A program made the position numbers and the translations under genes. Shown in pieces: positions 32,920 to 41,079 of a stretch of 44,107 nt of DNA. The notes beneath the pieces were generated by a model. That model saw nothing but the letters and a program-made list of their open reading frames with translations, made no database searches and was not told the origin of the DNA. The stretch is from positions 1 through 44,107 of the IMG/VR virus record IMGVR_UViG_3300009059_000024. The stretch is one strand, 5' to 3'. This DNA is from a virus. Positions within the stretch are counted from its first letter, which is position 1, and each line of letters opens with the position of its first letter.

Positions 32920-33738
32920 ATGGCCAACATGAAACTGATCAACCACCAACGTGAGTTGGAAAAGCTGTTCAACAAGAATCAGCTGATACCTCGTATCAAA
33001 GCTGAGTTTATGAACTGCACTGCATTCGACTTTGTTGAATACATCCAAGACAACGGCATTCCTATTGCCTTTGGTCTTGATCTGCTTGTGCAGATGCAGC
33101 TTCACAAACGCATTCAGTTGCCGGCTCTAGTTGGCATCATGAACAAACACTTTGACGATCCACAACAGACAACCGACATGCTGTACCACTGCATGAAGAT
33201 TGACCTGCTGGATTGGCACAGTGACCTCAAGGTCTTCATCGTGAAGTTCACCATCTCGCAAGAGGTGCAGGATGAACTCGACCGTTTCCAATTCCCATTG
33301 CCAATGGTCGTGATGCCCAAGCTGGTCAAGTCAAACCGGGATACCGGTTACTACACCAGTCTGGGTTCCATCATCCTCAAGAAGAACCATCACGACAACG
33401 ATGTGTGTCTGGACCACATCAACCGCCTCAACAAAACCAAATTCGTCATCAACTCAGATGTAGCCAACATGGTTAAGAACCAATGGCGAAATCTGGACAA
33501 GGCGAAAGAAGGTGAAACAAGAGATGACTTTGAGAAGCGCAAACGTGCTTTCGAGAAGTACGACCGCACCTCTCGTGATGTGATCAAACTGATCCAGCAA
33601 GAAGGTGAACACTTCCACCTGACTCACAAGTACGACAAGCGTGGCCGTACCTACTGTCAGGGCTACCACATCAACTACCAAGGTGCCCCTTGGAACAAAG
33701 CTGTCGTGCATTTTGCCGACGCTGAGGAAGTCGTATGA
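32920..33738 (+). CDS. RNA polymerase II subunit 1 (N4 gp15-like)
   Basis: 272 aa, near the size of N4 gp15. The C-terminal ~40 residues contain YDKRGRTYCQGYHINYQG, matching the DxRGRxY motif of T7-type polymerases (T7 residues ~421-427). The N-terminal 230 residues correspond to the T7 N-terminal/thumb region. N4 RNAP II is a heterodimer of gp15 and gp16 that together make a T7-like enzyme; it transcribes middle genes. The gene ends where the palm should continue, and the palm is the next polymerase gene. AGGAGA lies before the ATG. Confidence 0.88.
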   Translation: MANMKLINHQRELEKLFNKNQLIPRIKAEFMNCTAFDFVEYIQDNGIPIAFGLDLLVQMQLHKRIQLPALVGIMNKHFDDPQQTTDMLYHCMKIDLLDWHSDLKVFIVKFTISQEVQDELDRFQFPLPMVVMPKLVKSNRDTGYYTSLGSIILKKNHHDNDVCLDHINRLNKTKFVINSDVANMVKNQWRNLDKAKEGETRDDFEKRKRAFEKYDRTSRDVIKLIQQEGEHFHLTHKYDKRGRTYCQGYHINYQGAPWNKAVVHFADAEEVV

Positions 33739-33860
33739 GCGGACGCTATCTCTACTGCCAGAACACAACATGCGGTGTGTACCTAGGATGCAGCGGTGGC
33801 GATAGCTGCTCGATCTGCGGATGGGTAGCTGGCCGCAACATGAACGATGAGGAAGAGTGA
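33735..33860 (+). CDS. Micro zinc-ribbon candidate between RNA polymerase subunits
   Basis: 41 aa, ATG overlapping the subunit 1 stop (ATGA). Five Cys are arranged as C-x5-C, then C-x5-C-x2-C inside a Gly/Ser-rich loop, and the end is acidic (NDEEE). A zinc ribbon is likely. Encoded between the two polymerase subunits, it may be co-translated with them. Function unknown; too short for standard cutoffs. Confidence 0.55.
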   Translation: MSGRYLYCQNTTCGVYLGCSGGDSCSICGWVAGRNMNDEEE

Positions 33861-34075
33861 TGACCAAGAAGAAAGTAATCCCGGTACATCTGGTGTCCTT
33901 TGGTATCTCCGTAACAGGGGATCTCGACATCCTTGAAGAGGATGAAAAAGGACAGACAGTGAACTACATAACAGTCGGCTCTATGACCCCAGAGAGTCTC
34001 GACTACATCATTGAACAACTCCAGTCGATCAAGGCCAGTCTTGAAGACTGTCCTGTTCGTGCAACTCATCACTGA
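33860..34075 (+). CDS. Small hypothetical protein between polymerase subunits
   Basis: 71 aa from ATG 33860, overlapping the previous stop (TGATG). Beta-rich N-terminal half (IPVHLVSFGISVTGD), acidic middle (LEEDEKG), helical C-terminus (ESLDYIIEQLQSIKASLED). No family recognised. The second of four small frames inserted between gp15- and gp16-type genes. Confidence 0.6.
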   Translation: MTKKKVIPVHLVSFGISVTGDLDILEEDEKGQTVNYITVGSMTPESLDYIIEQLQSIKASLEDCPVRATHH

Positions 34076-34083
34076 GGTGTGCC

Positions 34084-34350
34084 ATGAGCATGATTACTGT
34101 GAAACTGCATCAATACACCTATCAGGTATACCCTGAAAATGGTGTTGTCATGGCCAACGAACGCTCCGGCGATTGGTTGGTGAATGATGAGGCCACTAAG
34201 TTGCGTGTCTACGCAGCTTGGCATCGTCAACAAGGCACAGTTGGCAAAATGTTCAACGGCCACAGCTATGTAAAAGCCTTCGGCCATGTCATCAATCTGA
34301 AAACTGGCAAGCAAGTCACTGATCCCAACATTGTTGGTATGTTCAAGTGA
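34084..34350 (+). CDS. Hypothetical protein between polymerase subunits
   Basis: 88 aa (GAGG before the ATG). Basic, with an N-terminal beta-type region (ITVKLHQYTYQVYPENG) and a central YAAWHRQQGTVG. No family recognised. It may be an accessory or simply a passenger of the polymerase operon. Confidence 0.6.
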   Translation: MSMITVKLHQYTYQVYPENGVVMANERSGDWLVNDEATKLRVYAAWHRQQGTVGKMFNGHSYVKAFGHVINLKTGKQVTDPNIVGMFK

Positions 34351-34499
34351 ACGCTGAAGAGCTTTACCAAGAGATGAAGGATGCTCTGGCCTACTTTGGA
34401 CTGAGCTTCCATTCAAAAGACCATGTAACAGTGTCCATTGATGGTAACAAACTGGTCTTCGCCTATAACAATCGTTACGTCGTTGTAACCATACCCTAA
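34347..34499 (+). CDS. Short GTG-start frame between polymerase subunits
   Basis: 50 codons from GTG 34347, overlapping the previous stop as GTGA. Residues 1-25 are helical and acidic, the rest hydrophobic beta-type (KLVFAYNNRYVVVTIP). No clear ribosome site, so translation would rely on coupling. Weaker than its neighbours but fills the space up to the next promoter or ribosome site. Confidence 0.4.
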   Translation: MNAEELYQEMKDALAYFGLSFHSKDHVTVSIDGNKLVFAYNNRYVVVTIP

Positions 34500-34526
34500 T
34501 TAGAAATAACTTCTAAGGAGCACACG

Positions 34527-35723
34527 ATGCAGAAGTTCACTGGTAAGCAATACCTACAGATCGACGTAGCATCCAACTTCGGTCTGGACAAAGAAGAGTG
34601 GAACACTCGCCTTGCCTGGTTTGAGGCACATGAGCCTCACCTTGAAGGCATGCTTGATAAAGCAAAAGAGCCTGCTCTGTACTTCGCAGCTGTCCAAGCC
34701 TGGCGTGCTGTGCAACGTGGTGAGCCTACTGGCTACCCAATATCCCTTGATGCCACAGCAAGTGGCCTGCAAATCCTCGCTGCACTCACAGGTGACCGTA
34801 AGGCAGCTGAGCTGTGCAACGTAGTCTCCACAGGCAAGCGTGAAGACGCCTACACCAACATCTACAACTACATGCTGGACAAGATTCAAGGCGTAGCCAT
34901 GGTATCTCGTGACCAAGCGAAAGAGGCTGTCATGACTTCCCTGTATGGCTCAGAAGCTGTACCAAAGCGGGTATTCGGCACGAGTAACCTGCTGGCTACC
35001 TTCTTTGAGACAATGGAAACACTCGCACCTGCTGCATGGGAATTGAACCAAGCCTTCCTGACTATGTGGAACCCTGAAGCCCTGTCGCATGACTGGGTGC
35101 TTCCAGATAACTTCCACGTTCACGTCAAGGTCATGACCCAAGAGAAACACGTAGTTCACTTCAAGGATGAGCCGTTCGACATCTTCCTGGATGTCAACGC
35201 TCCAACAGACAACGGGCGTTCCCTAGGAGCCAATGCCACTCACTCTGTTGATGGCATGATCGTTCGTGAAATGAACCGTCGCTGCAATTACAACCCGGCT
35301 CGGGTGCAACAAGTGCGTGACGCTCTCAATGACATTGACAGCTCTGCTACCGACGAAGAAGACGAGGAAATGGTTGCTATCCTCTGGAACCATTACGAGC
35401 AATCAGGCTACCTGTCTGCCCGTATCCTCGACCATCTTGGTTGGGAAAACATCCACTATGTTCGACCAGAAGTAATCTGGGAACTCATCAACAGCTTGCC
35501 TGCCAAGCCATTTGAAGTGATCTCAGTGCACGACTGCTTCCGTTGCTTGGCCAATTATGGAAACGATCTTCGTATCCAGTACAACATCCAACTGATGTTG
35601 TTGGCCAAGTCCAACTTGCTCGGTTACTTGATCTCCCAAATTATGGGAAGAAAAGTCAGCATTGGTAAGCTGGACCCAACACTTTACAACGACATCATGG
35701 ATACAGACTACGCACTGTCGTAA
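34527..35723 (+). CDS. RNA polymerase II subunit 2, catalytic palm/fingers (N4 gp16-like)
   Basis: 398 aa. Motif A: SLDATASGLQ with catalytic Asp75. Motif B: SRDQAKEAVMTSLYGS with Arg128, Lys132 and Tyr140 (as T7 R627/K631/Y639). Motif C: SVHDCF with catalytic Asp336. It pairs with the 272-aa subunit to form the complete T7-like core, so the break is at about T7 residue 440-450. AAGGAG precedes the ATG. The gene ends at a strong terminator, so it is the last of its unit. It should direct transcription of middle genes. Confidence 0.92.
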   Translation: MQKFTGKQYLQIDVASNFGLDKEEWNTRLAWFEAHEPHLEGMLDKAKEPALYFAAVQAWRAVQRGEPTGYPISLDATASGLQILAALTGDRKAAELCNVVSTGKREDAYTNIYNYMLDKIQGVAMVSRDQAKEAVMTSLYGSEAVPKRVFGTSNLLATFFETMETLAPAAWELNQAFLTMWNPEALSHDWVLPDNFHVHVKVMTQEKHVVHFKDEPFDIFLDVNAPTDNGRSLGANATHSVDGMIVREMNRRCNYNPARVQQVRDALNDIDSSATDEEDEEMVAILWNHYEQSGYLSARILDHLGWENIHYVRPEVIWELINSLPAKPFEVISVHDCFRCLANYGNDLRIQYNIQLMLLAKSNLLGYLISQIMGRKVSIGKLDPTLYNDIMDTDYALS

Positions 35724-35729
35724 CATCAT

Positions 35730-35762
35730 GGAGACTAGCCTTTGGCTGGTCTCCTATTTTTT
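35730..35762 (+). terminator. Intrinsic terminator after RNA polymerase II
   Basis: GGAGACTAGCC pairs with GGCTGGTCTCC (11 bp, one wobble) around TTT, followed by TATTTTTT. It ends the polymerase unit and separates it from the decoration protein gene. Confidence 0.85.
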
Positions 35763-35781
35763 CCCGTCAGAGGATACACAA

Positions 35782-36264
35782 ATGAATTATCAGGTTGCAT
35801 TCAACCCAACCACCAAGGTTGCCAAAGTTCAAACCAAAGGCGATGCCGCAGGCGCTGGCTTCAGTGTTATCGGTGAGTTTGCTCATGGTGACCCTGATCC
35901 ACTGGGCCACACCCATAATCATGTGATGTATCACCATGTTCGTGATGCCCTGTACAAGATCAATGTCTTAGACATGCAAAGCGTCGATATCCAACTCGAT
36001 AGCGAGTACATCGCACTGACTGGCATCTCCTCGCTACCGGCGACAGTCAACCTGGCCAACGGTGCTACCCAACAGATCGCCAACACCTTCACCCCAGCTA
36101 ACGCCTCCAACCAAGGCGTGACCTACTCCACCACCAACGCAGCTATTGCTTCTGTGAGTGCGAGCGGCCTGATCACCGCAGGTGCAACTGACGGCGTAGC
36201 CACCATCACTGTCACCAGTGCCGATGGTGCTCGTACCGACACCGTAGTGGTGACCGTAGCTTGA
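35782..36264 (+). CDS. Capsid decoration protein with Ig-like domain (N4 gp17 position)
   Basis: 160 aa from ATG 35782 (AGAGGA upstream). Residues ~83-160 form a group 2 bacterial Ig-like (Big_2) domain: LPATVNLANGATQQI, TYSTTNAAIASVSASGLITA, and TITVTSADGARTDTVVVTV. The N-terminal ~80 residues are His-rich near 45-60 (GHTHNHVMYHH) and would bind the capsid. N4 gp17, the gene after gp16, is the capsid decoration protein; size and position match. It is the only structural gene on the plus strand in the window and is flanked by terminators. Confidence 0.78.
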   Translation: MNYQVAFNPTTKVAKVQTKGDAAGAGFSVIGEFAHGDPDPLGHTHNHVMYHHVRDALYKINVLDMQSVDIQLDSEYIALTGISSLPATVNLANGATQQIANTFTPANASNQGVTYSTTNAAIASVSASGLITAGATDGVATITVTSADGARTDTVVVTVA

Positions 36265-36301
36265 TTTAATCTCAGCCCTTCTTTGGGTTGATTGACCACT
36301 T

Positions 36302-36327
36302 AAACCCATCCTAGTGATGGGTTTTTT
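36302..36327 (+). terminator. Intrinsic terminator after the decoration protein gene
   Basis: AAACCCATC pairs with GATGGGTTT around CTAGT and is followed by TTT. It closes a one-gene unit. Confidence 0.8.
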
Positions 36328-36352
36328 ATTTCTAAAACATGGAGTTATCCGC

Positions 36353-37186
36353 ATGACTGCAAAACAGCTATTCCGTGGTAACAGCGACAAAGTTTGCCCT
36401 GAAAACTCCCATCTTCGTGTAACGGAAGAAGGCAACATCATCTTTCCGTCACAGGAACTGATTCATTCCCAACTGACGCACATCGTCAGTGTGTTCAAGG
36501 AAAGCGAAGCTAAAATCCGGCCACACAGTCACCTGACTGGACCCAGTGGCTCCGGTAAAAGCTTCCTGCTCAAGATGATCTCCAAAGAACAGCGTATCCC
36601 CTTCATTGAAGTGAACGCTGCTGGCCTGACCTCTGAAGGTCTCTCCGGCAACTCACTGTCGAAGGCACTACGACCTCTACGAGAGCACTGGAACGAGCCA
36701 AACATTATCTTCGTGGATGAGTTCGATAAGTTGTTTCTCCGCAATGGGGAAACCACAGAAGGATTCCGCTCAGCAGTTCAGGACGAGTTCCTGACCAGCC
36801 TCGAAAGTAAGTACACCAGCGTGTTCACCGATTACGGTAAATACGATCCAGTGGTCGTAGAGAACAGTCTGTTCATCTTCGCCGGTGCGTACTCCAACCA
36901 GAAAATCACCACCATGCAAGAACTCAAAGCTGCGGGCTTACGCACTGAGTTTGTTGGTCGTGTGCCCTTGGTGTTCGCAACCGAAGAAGTCGCCCTGGAA
37001 GAGCTGATCGCAGTTATTCCCACCATTGACCTCTTTGTGCAGTACCGCAAATTGTTCAATAAAAACAAGGTATCCCGCGACGTAAACGGGATTATCGAAC
37101 TGCTTCGTGTTCAGAACGAAGAAGCCAAAATTGGCATTCGCTTGCTGAACTCGTGCATCCATCAACATTTCATGAAAGTGAAGTGA
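36353..37186 (+). CDS. ClpX-like AAA+ ATPase
   Basis: 277 aa from ATG 36353. Walker A GPSGSGKS (63-70), Walker B IIFVDEFD (118-125), and a sensor/arginine-finger region LRTEFVGRVPLVFATEE typical of ClpX (bacterial ClpX: PEFIGRLP). It lacks the zinc-binding domain of ClpX. A phage unfoldase or remodelling ATPase is indicated; partner and substrate are unknown. It is preceded by the gp17 terminator, so transcription must restart here or read through. Confidence 0.8.
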   Translation: MTAKQLFRGNSDKVCPENSHLRVTEEGNIIFPSQELIHSQLTHIVSVFKESEAKIRPHSHLTGPSGSGKSFLLKMISKEQRIPFIEVNAAGLTSEGLSGNSLSKALRPLREHWNEPNIIFVDEFDKLFLRNGETTEGFRSAVQDEFLTSLESKYTSVFTDYGKYDPVVVENSLFIFAGAYSNQKITTMQELKAAGLRTEFVGRVPLVFATEEVALEELIAVIPTIDLFVQYRKLFNKNKVSRDVNGIIELLRVQNEEAKIGIRLLNSCIHQHFMKVK

Positions 37187-37241
37187 GCCTTATCCGTGGG
37201 TACTGGCTGCGTCGCTACTTCTGTAAAAAGGGAGTCAAACT

Positions 37242-37766
37242 GTGACTGAGAAATACAAAGGGGTGCCTCGTGTTCGCATGACGCTAACCCCAGCGATCCA
37301 AAACCGGGTTCTTCACCAGCTGAGCACAGCATTTGGTATCCAGGAATCTTGGGATCGGGTGCATGAAATCACCTGCTACTCAAGCGACTTTGGGCATTTC
37401 ATGTCCCTGCTTGCAAAGATGGATAGCCCACCGACCTTGAAGCAACTGAAGGTTGAATACGTGGATATCCGTAAGGACATCAAGCGTACTTCGGTACATC
37501 AGCGTCCCCTCAACTGGGAAGCTTTCCAGAAAGAAGACGATGAGCTTCCTGTAGAACCAGCGGTAGTAAATGCCTCGTTCCCCGTAGATTATCGGTCAGA
37601 TGCCGTGAACTTCGGGGATGCTCTCAATGAAGCAGGATGGATATTCTCCAATGAATGTCCTGAAAAAAGTGCCACGTTGTTTAACAACATCAAAGCACCA
37701 CTACGTCTGGCAATCCTGAAATACCTGGATGAGGTAGACAAGAAAAATGCTGCTGCTAGAGCCTGA
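37242..37766 (+). CDS. Hypothetical protein downstream of ClpX-like ATPase
   Basis: 174 aa from GTG 37242 (GGGAG 8 bases upstream). Mixed charged sequence, possibly helical; ends with Lys/Ala-rich KYLDEVDKKNAAARA. No motif recognised. Its tail overlaps the HNH gene by 20 bases. Given the order it may be a partner or adaptor of the ATPase, which is inference only. Confidence 0.6.
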   Translation: MTEKYKGVPRVRMTLTPAIQNRVLHQLSTAFGIQESWDRVHEITCYSSDFGHFMSLLAKMDSPPTLKQLKVEYVDIRKDIKRTSVHQRPLNWEAFQKEDDELPVEPAVVNASFPVDYRSDAVNFGDALNEAGWIFSNECPEKSATLFNNIKAPLRLAILKYLDEVDKKNAAARA

Positions 37767-38136
37767 TCCCCTTGGGATGGCGGTAGACAGCGACAGAAGG
37801 GACCAGGTGATAAAGCGAATTTATGAGCGCGTTGTCATCCAAGATTTGGGCTGTGTGATTGATCACCAGCCTAGCCCCTGCCACATCTGGACCGGTCCTG
37901 ATTCGGGTACTGGTCGAGGTGGGGGATACGGTCGAATGTCCCTAAACAGCCAAACGGTAGCCGTTCATTTGGTTGTGTTTACCCATTACTACGGCTACAT
38001 CCCCGGTAAAAAGCAGGTAGATCATTGGTGCAATAACCGCCTCTGCTGCAACCCTGCACATCTTGAACTTGTCAGCCACATCAAAAATCAGAAACGGCGA
38101 GCATTGCGAGCCAAAGGAGATACCCGTGTCCAATAA
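37747..38136 (+). CDS. HNH endonuclease
   Basis: 129 aa. Zinc-finger HNH pattern: CHIWTG (45-50), GGGYGR (58-63), VHLVVFTHYYG (73-83), VDHWCNN (91-97), LCCNPAHL (99-106), with His93, Asn102 and His105 as likely catalytic/metal ligands and four Cys. Such single-domain HNH proteins are often mobile (free-standing homing) enzymes. It overlaps both neighbours (20 bases upstream; the next gene's GTG is inside its end), so it is well integrated. A later start at 37777 is possible. Confidence 0.82.
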   Translation: MLLLEPDPLGMAVDSDRRDQVIKRIYERVVIQDLGCVIDHQPSPCHIWTGPDSGTGRGGGYGRMSLNSQTVAVHLVVFTHYYGYIPGKKQVDHWCNNRLCCNPAHLELVSHIKNQKRRALRAKGDTRVQ

Positions 38137-40135
38137 ATTCCCTCTGTTTGCCGCACAAGTGACAAAGAACTTCGTTGCTATGAATAGCAATGAGTTGTTC
38201 ACCATCGGTGTCGAAAAAGACCTCATCTGGGACCACTACCTGAAGTCTTTCCCTGAAGGCACCAACCCGGTGTTCCGTGTTAATACGGAGCATGACGGCA
38301 GCTACGACCGTAATTTCATCAAGAACATTGGTCGCTTGGTAACCATCACCGACAGCAATACGCTGGTTTCGGTATGGGAAAACTGCCAAGACATGCCCTA
38401 CCCGTACAACGTGGTAGCCGAGCAAATGGACAAGTTCGTCAAGAGCTTTGCCATTGCTGACCTGTTCCGCACCAAAGAACAGCGTTACGGTTCTCTCCCA
38501 ACCAAAGAGTTCCTGCAAGATGGCGTCGGTGCAATCACCTGGACCCACTTCTATGGTGCAGTGCCTGCTCGCTTTGTGAGCAAAACACCGGCCAGCATCA
38601 TGGGCAACTACAAGACTGCGGTTCACGTCTTCCAACGTGGTCTGGTTGAGTTGGCCAGCGAGGCTCTTCAAACAGTCCTCGATCTGATTTCCAATAACAA
38701 CCTCTACCGTGGTGACGAATTTGAAGCTGCAATCTTCAGCTTCGCCTCCATGCAGCGTACTTACTCGGCACCCCAAACCGACGAAGAACGCAACATCTTC
38801 GTGTGGAAATACGCCTGCGATCCTGCAAGCCGTTTCCGTAACACTGCCATCGGCACCCTGATCCAAGACCTTTCCGAAGGTGTTGAGTTGGAAGCTGCTG
38901 TGCGTATGTACGAAGCCAAGGTGGCACCGGCCAACTACAAGCGTCCAACTGCGTTGATCACGCCAAGCATGATCACTGCCGGCCTTAAAAAGCTGGATGA
39001 GCTGGGCCTAAGCAATGCTGTTTACCGTCGTGCTGCCAACATCAAAGACCTGACCATCAACAATGTGTTGTGGGCCAGCTCTCCGGCTGAAAAGGCCATG
39101 CGTAGCGACCTGGAGCAAAGCCTCCTGTCTTCTTCACAGGTGAAGGCTCCTAAGCCTGTGAAAGCTACCGGCGACAACATCGGCATTGACGTGTTTATGC
39201 GTGATGTGGTGCCAACGGCTATGACGATGGAACTGCTGTTCAAAAACAGCCTGAAGCCCAATCTGGTAAGCCTGACAGCCCCGGCTGAACCAAGTGAAGC
39301 ACCAACCGGCCTGTTCGCTTGGAACAACGATTTCGCCTGGTCGTACATCGGTAACCTCACCGATTCCATCAAGGAAAAAGTGAAGCGTGCCGGTGGTAAC
39401 ACTGAGGCCAAACTGCGTGTATCGCTGGCTTGGTCGAACGCTGATGACCTGGATATTCACTGTGACTGCCCTGACGGTCAGATTTACTTCGGCAACAAAA
39501 TGGGCATTCTCGACGTTGATATGAACGCCGGTGGTGTTCAGAACGCAACTGACCCGGTTGAAAACCTGAGCTGGTCAAAACCACGCGATGGCCAGTACAC
39601 CGTCAACATCAACCAGTACAACCAACGCAGCATGGACAATGTTGGTTTCCAAGTGGAACTGGAATTTGATGGCCAAGTGCACCTCTTCAGCCACCCACGG
39701 GCAGCTGTAGGCAACAAACGTGTTCTGACCTTCAAGATCGTCAAGGGTGAGATCACGGACATCAAATCTGAGCTGGAAAGCTCCAGCACCAGCAAAGAAG
39801 TCTGGAGCATCAAGACTGAAACCTTGGTTCCGGTGTCGGCCTTGATGTACAGCCCAAATCATTGGGATGAGAACCAAGTGGGTAACAAGCACTGGTTCTT
39901 CATGCTGGAAGGTTGCTTCAACAACGAGCCAATTCGCGGTATTTACAACGAATACCTGAACAACAAGCTCAACGAACACCGCAAGGTGTTTGAGGTTCTG
40001 GGCAGCAAGACGATGTGTCCTGTAGTACCAGACCAACTCAACGGTGTCGGCTTCTCCTCTACCAAAGAGGGTGTGGTCACCATCAAAGTGGCTAGCTATT
40101 CCGGCGAAGTCAAAACATACAACGTGCAATTCTGA
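38126..40135 (+). CDS. Large protein with a YfaP-like beta domain
   Basis: 669 aa from GTG 38126, selected because AAAGGAG lies 6 bases upstream, inside the HNH end; no ATG is better placed. The N-terminal ~400 residues are helical with no known family. At ~430-550 there is a beta domain: LAWSNADDLDIHCDCPDG, LDVDMNAGG and ENLSWSKPRDGQYTVNINQY, like domains in YfaP-type proteins (Asp-rich, calcium-binding look). The C-terminus has another globular part. It is upstream of a 140-aa helical protein, MoxR-type ATPase and VWA protein; together they may form one complex (inference). Confidence 0.7.
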   Translation: MSNKFPLFAAQVTKNFVAMNSNELFTIGVEKDLIWDHYLKSFPEGTNPVFRVNTEHDGSYDRNFIKNIGRLVTITDSNTLVSVWENCQDMPYPYNVVAEQMDKFVKSFAIADLFRTKEQRYGSLPTKEFLQDGVGAITWTHFYGAVPARFVSKTPASIMGNYKTAVHVFQRGLVELASEALQTVLDLISNNNLYRGDEFEAAIFSFASMQRTYSAPQTDEERNIFVWKYACDPASRFRNTAIGTLIQDLSEGVELEAAVRMYEAKVAPANYKRPTALITPSMITAGLKKLDELGLSNAVYRRAANIKDLTINNVLWASSPAEKAMRSDLEQSLLSSSQVKAPKPVKATGDNIGIDVFMRDVVPTAMTMELLFKNSLKPNLVSLTAPAEPSEAPTGLFAWNNDFAWSYIGNLTDSIKEKVKRAGGNTEAKLRVSLAWSNADDLDIHCDCPDGQIYFGNKMGILDVDMNAGGVQNATDPVENLSWSKPRDGQYTVNINQYNQRSMDNVGFQVELEFDGQVHLFSHPRAAVGNKRVLTFKIVKGEITDIKSELESSSTSKEVWSIKTETLVPVSALMYSPNHWDENQVGNKHWFFMLEGCFNNEPIRGIYNEYLNNKLNEHRKVFEVLGSKTMCPVVPDQLNGVGFSSTKEGVVTIKVASYSGEVKTYNVQF

Positions 40136-40142
40136 GGTCAGC

Positions 40143-40565
40143 ATGACAACTGAAAACCTGTTTGAATTGGCTTCCCGCAAGAAGCTGCGTTTCCAATCGG
40201 CCAAAGGCGAACTGACGGTTGAACAACTGTGGGATTTGCCGTTGATCAGCAAGAGTCCAACCCGCGATGTCAAATGCGATCTGGACACTTTGGCTCGTGA
40301 CATCAGCCGTGAGCTGAAAGCCCAAGCTGAAGACAGCTTCGTGGAAACGAAGACCAACCCTGAAAAGGCCCGTCTTGAACTGGCCCTTGAGCTGGTCAAG
40401 TACGTCATCGGCGTGAAAATCGAACAGCGTGATAACGCTGAAAAAGATAAAGAACGCCGTGTAGAGCGTGAGCGTTTGCTCAACGCTCTTGAGCGCAGCC
40501 AGGAAAAAGCTCTGGAGGAACTAACTCCAGAGCAAATCCAAGAAAAGCTGAAGCAACTCGGCTGA
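40143..40565 (+). CDS. Conserved helical phage protein
   Basis: 140 aa from ATG 40143 (GAGG upstream). The pattern ENLFELASRKKLRF ... LWDLPL at the N-terminus, then a long Lys/Glu helix (ERRVERERLLNALERSQEKALEELTPEQIQEKLKQLG), recurs in many phages as a conserved protein of unknown function. Coiled coil in the C-terminal two thirds. A strong terminator follows. It lies between the 669-aa protein and two small hypothetical genes. Confidence 0.75.
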   Translation: MTTENLFELASRKKLRFQSAKGELTVEQLWDLPLISKSPTRDVKCDLDTLARDISRELKAQAEDSFVETKTNPEKARLELALELVKYVIGVKIEQRDNAEKDKERRVERERLLNALERSQEKALEELTPEQIQEKLKQLG

Positions 40566-40570
40566 TAGAT

Positions 40571-40604
40571 AAAACCCCGACTACCAAGTCGGGGTTTTGT
40601 TTTT
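40571..40604 (+). terminator. Strong intrinsic terminator
   Basis: AAAACCCCGACT pairs perfectly with AGTCGGGGTTTT around ACCA (12 bp), followed by GTTTTT. It ends the unit from the ClpX-like or HNH region. Confidence 0.9.
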
Positions 40605-40629
40605 GAGTCTTTAACTCCCCGGAGTCACC

Positions 40630-41079
40630 ATGAGCAATCAAGAAAACACCCCAAAGTATGACTTTCAGAACATGGATGTGAAACTGTATTTGGCCCTCAA
40701 AGCAGCTTACACACCATCCCCTGTTTTGAAAAAAGAGGAACTTATCCGCATTGAGCAAAATGCCCACAATGTAATGGAAGAGTTCCGTCTGTCACTAGGC
40801 CCATTGCCTCATTGGGCAGTTGATCGTAATTGGGAATACGCACTTATTCCCGGTGCACAACTTTGTACCAAAGATGGTCGTATTGTGGGCAATGCTCATA
40901 TCATCGGTTTCGGTGATGCAATGCCTGTGTCCCATACACCAACTTTTCTGTGTCTGACAGATGCTGGAAACACTCTTGTGTACAGCGAAGTCGAGATACT
41001 GAATAACTTCAACATTGGTGACTGGTTAAGTGACCCTGTTGATGTAATAAAACGCTTCAAGAAAGAGGATGTTCTATGA
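40630..41079 (+). CDS. Hypothetical protein
   Basis: 149 aa (CCGGAG upstream). N-terminal helical region, then beta-rich sequence with GRIVGNAHIIGFGDAMP (residues ~78-94) and a C-terminal helix. No family recognised. It overlaps the next gene by 4 bases (ATGA). Confidence 0.55.
   Translation: MSNQENTPKYDFQNMDVKLYLALKAAYTPSPVLKKEELIRIEQNAHNVMEEFRLSLGPLPHWAVDRNWEYALIPGAQLCTKDGRIVGNAHIIGFGDAMPVSHTPTFLCLTDAGNTLVYSEVEILNNFNIGDWLSDPVDVIKRFKKEDVL

Noticed and set aside
32920-35723. RNA polymerase interrupted by a disabling mutation or inserted element
   Set aside because: N4 naturally encodes RNAP II as two separate chains, both parts have good starts, and all catalytic motifs are intact.
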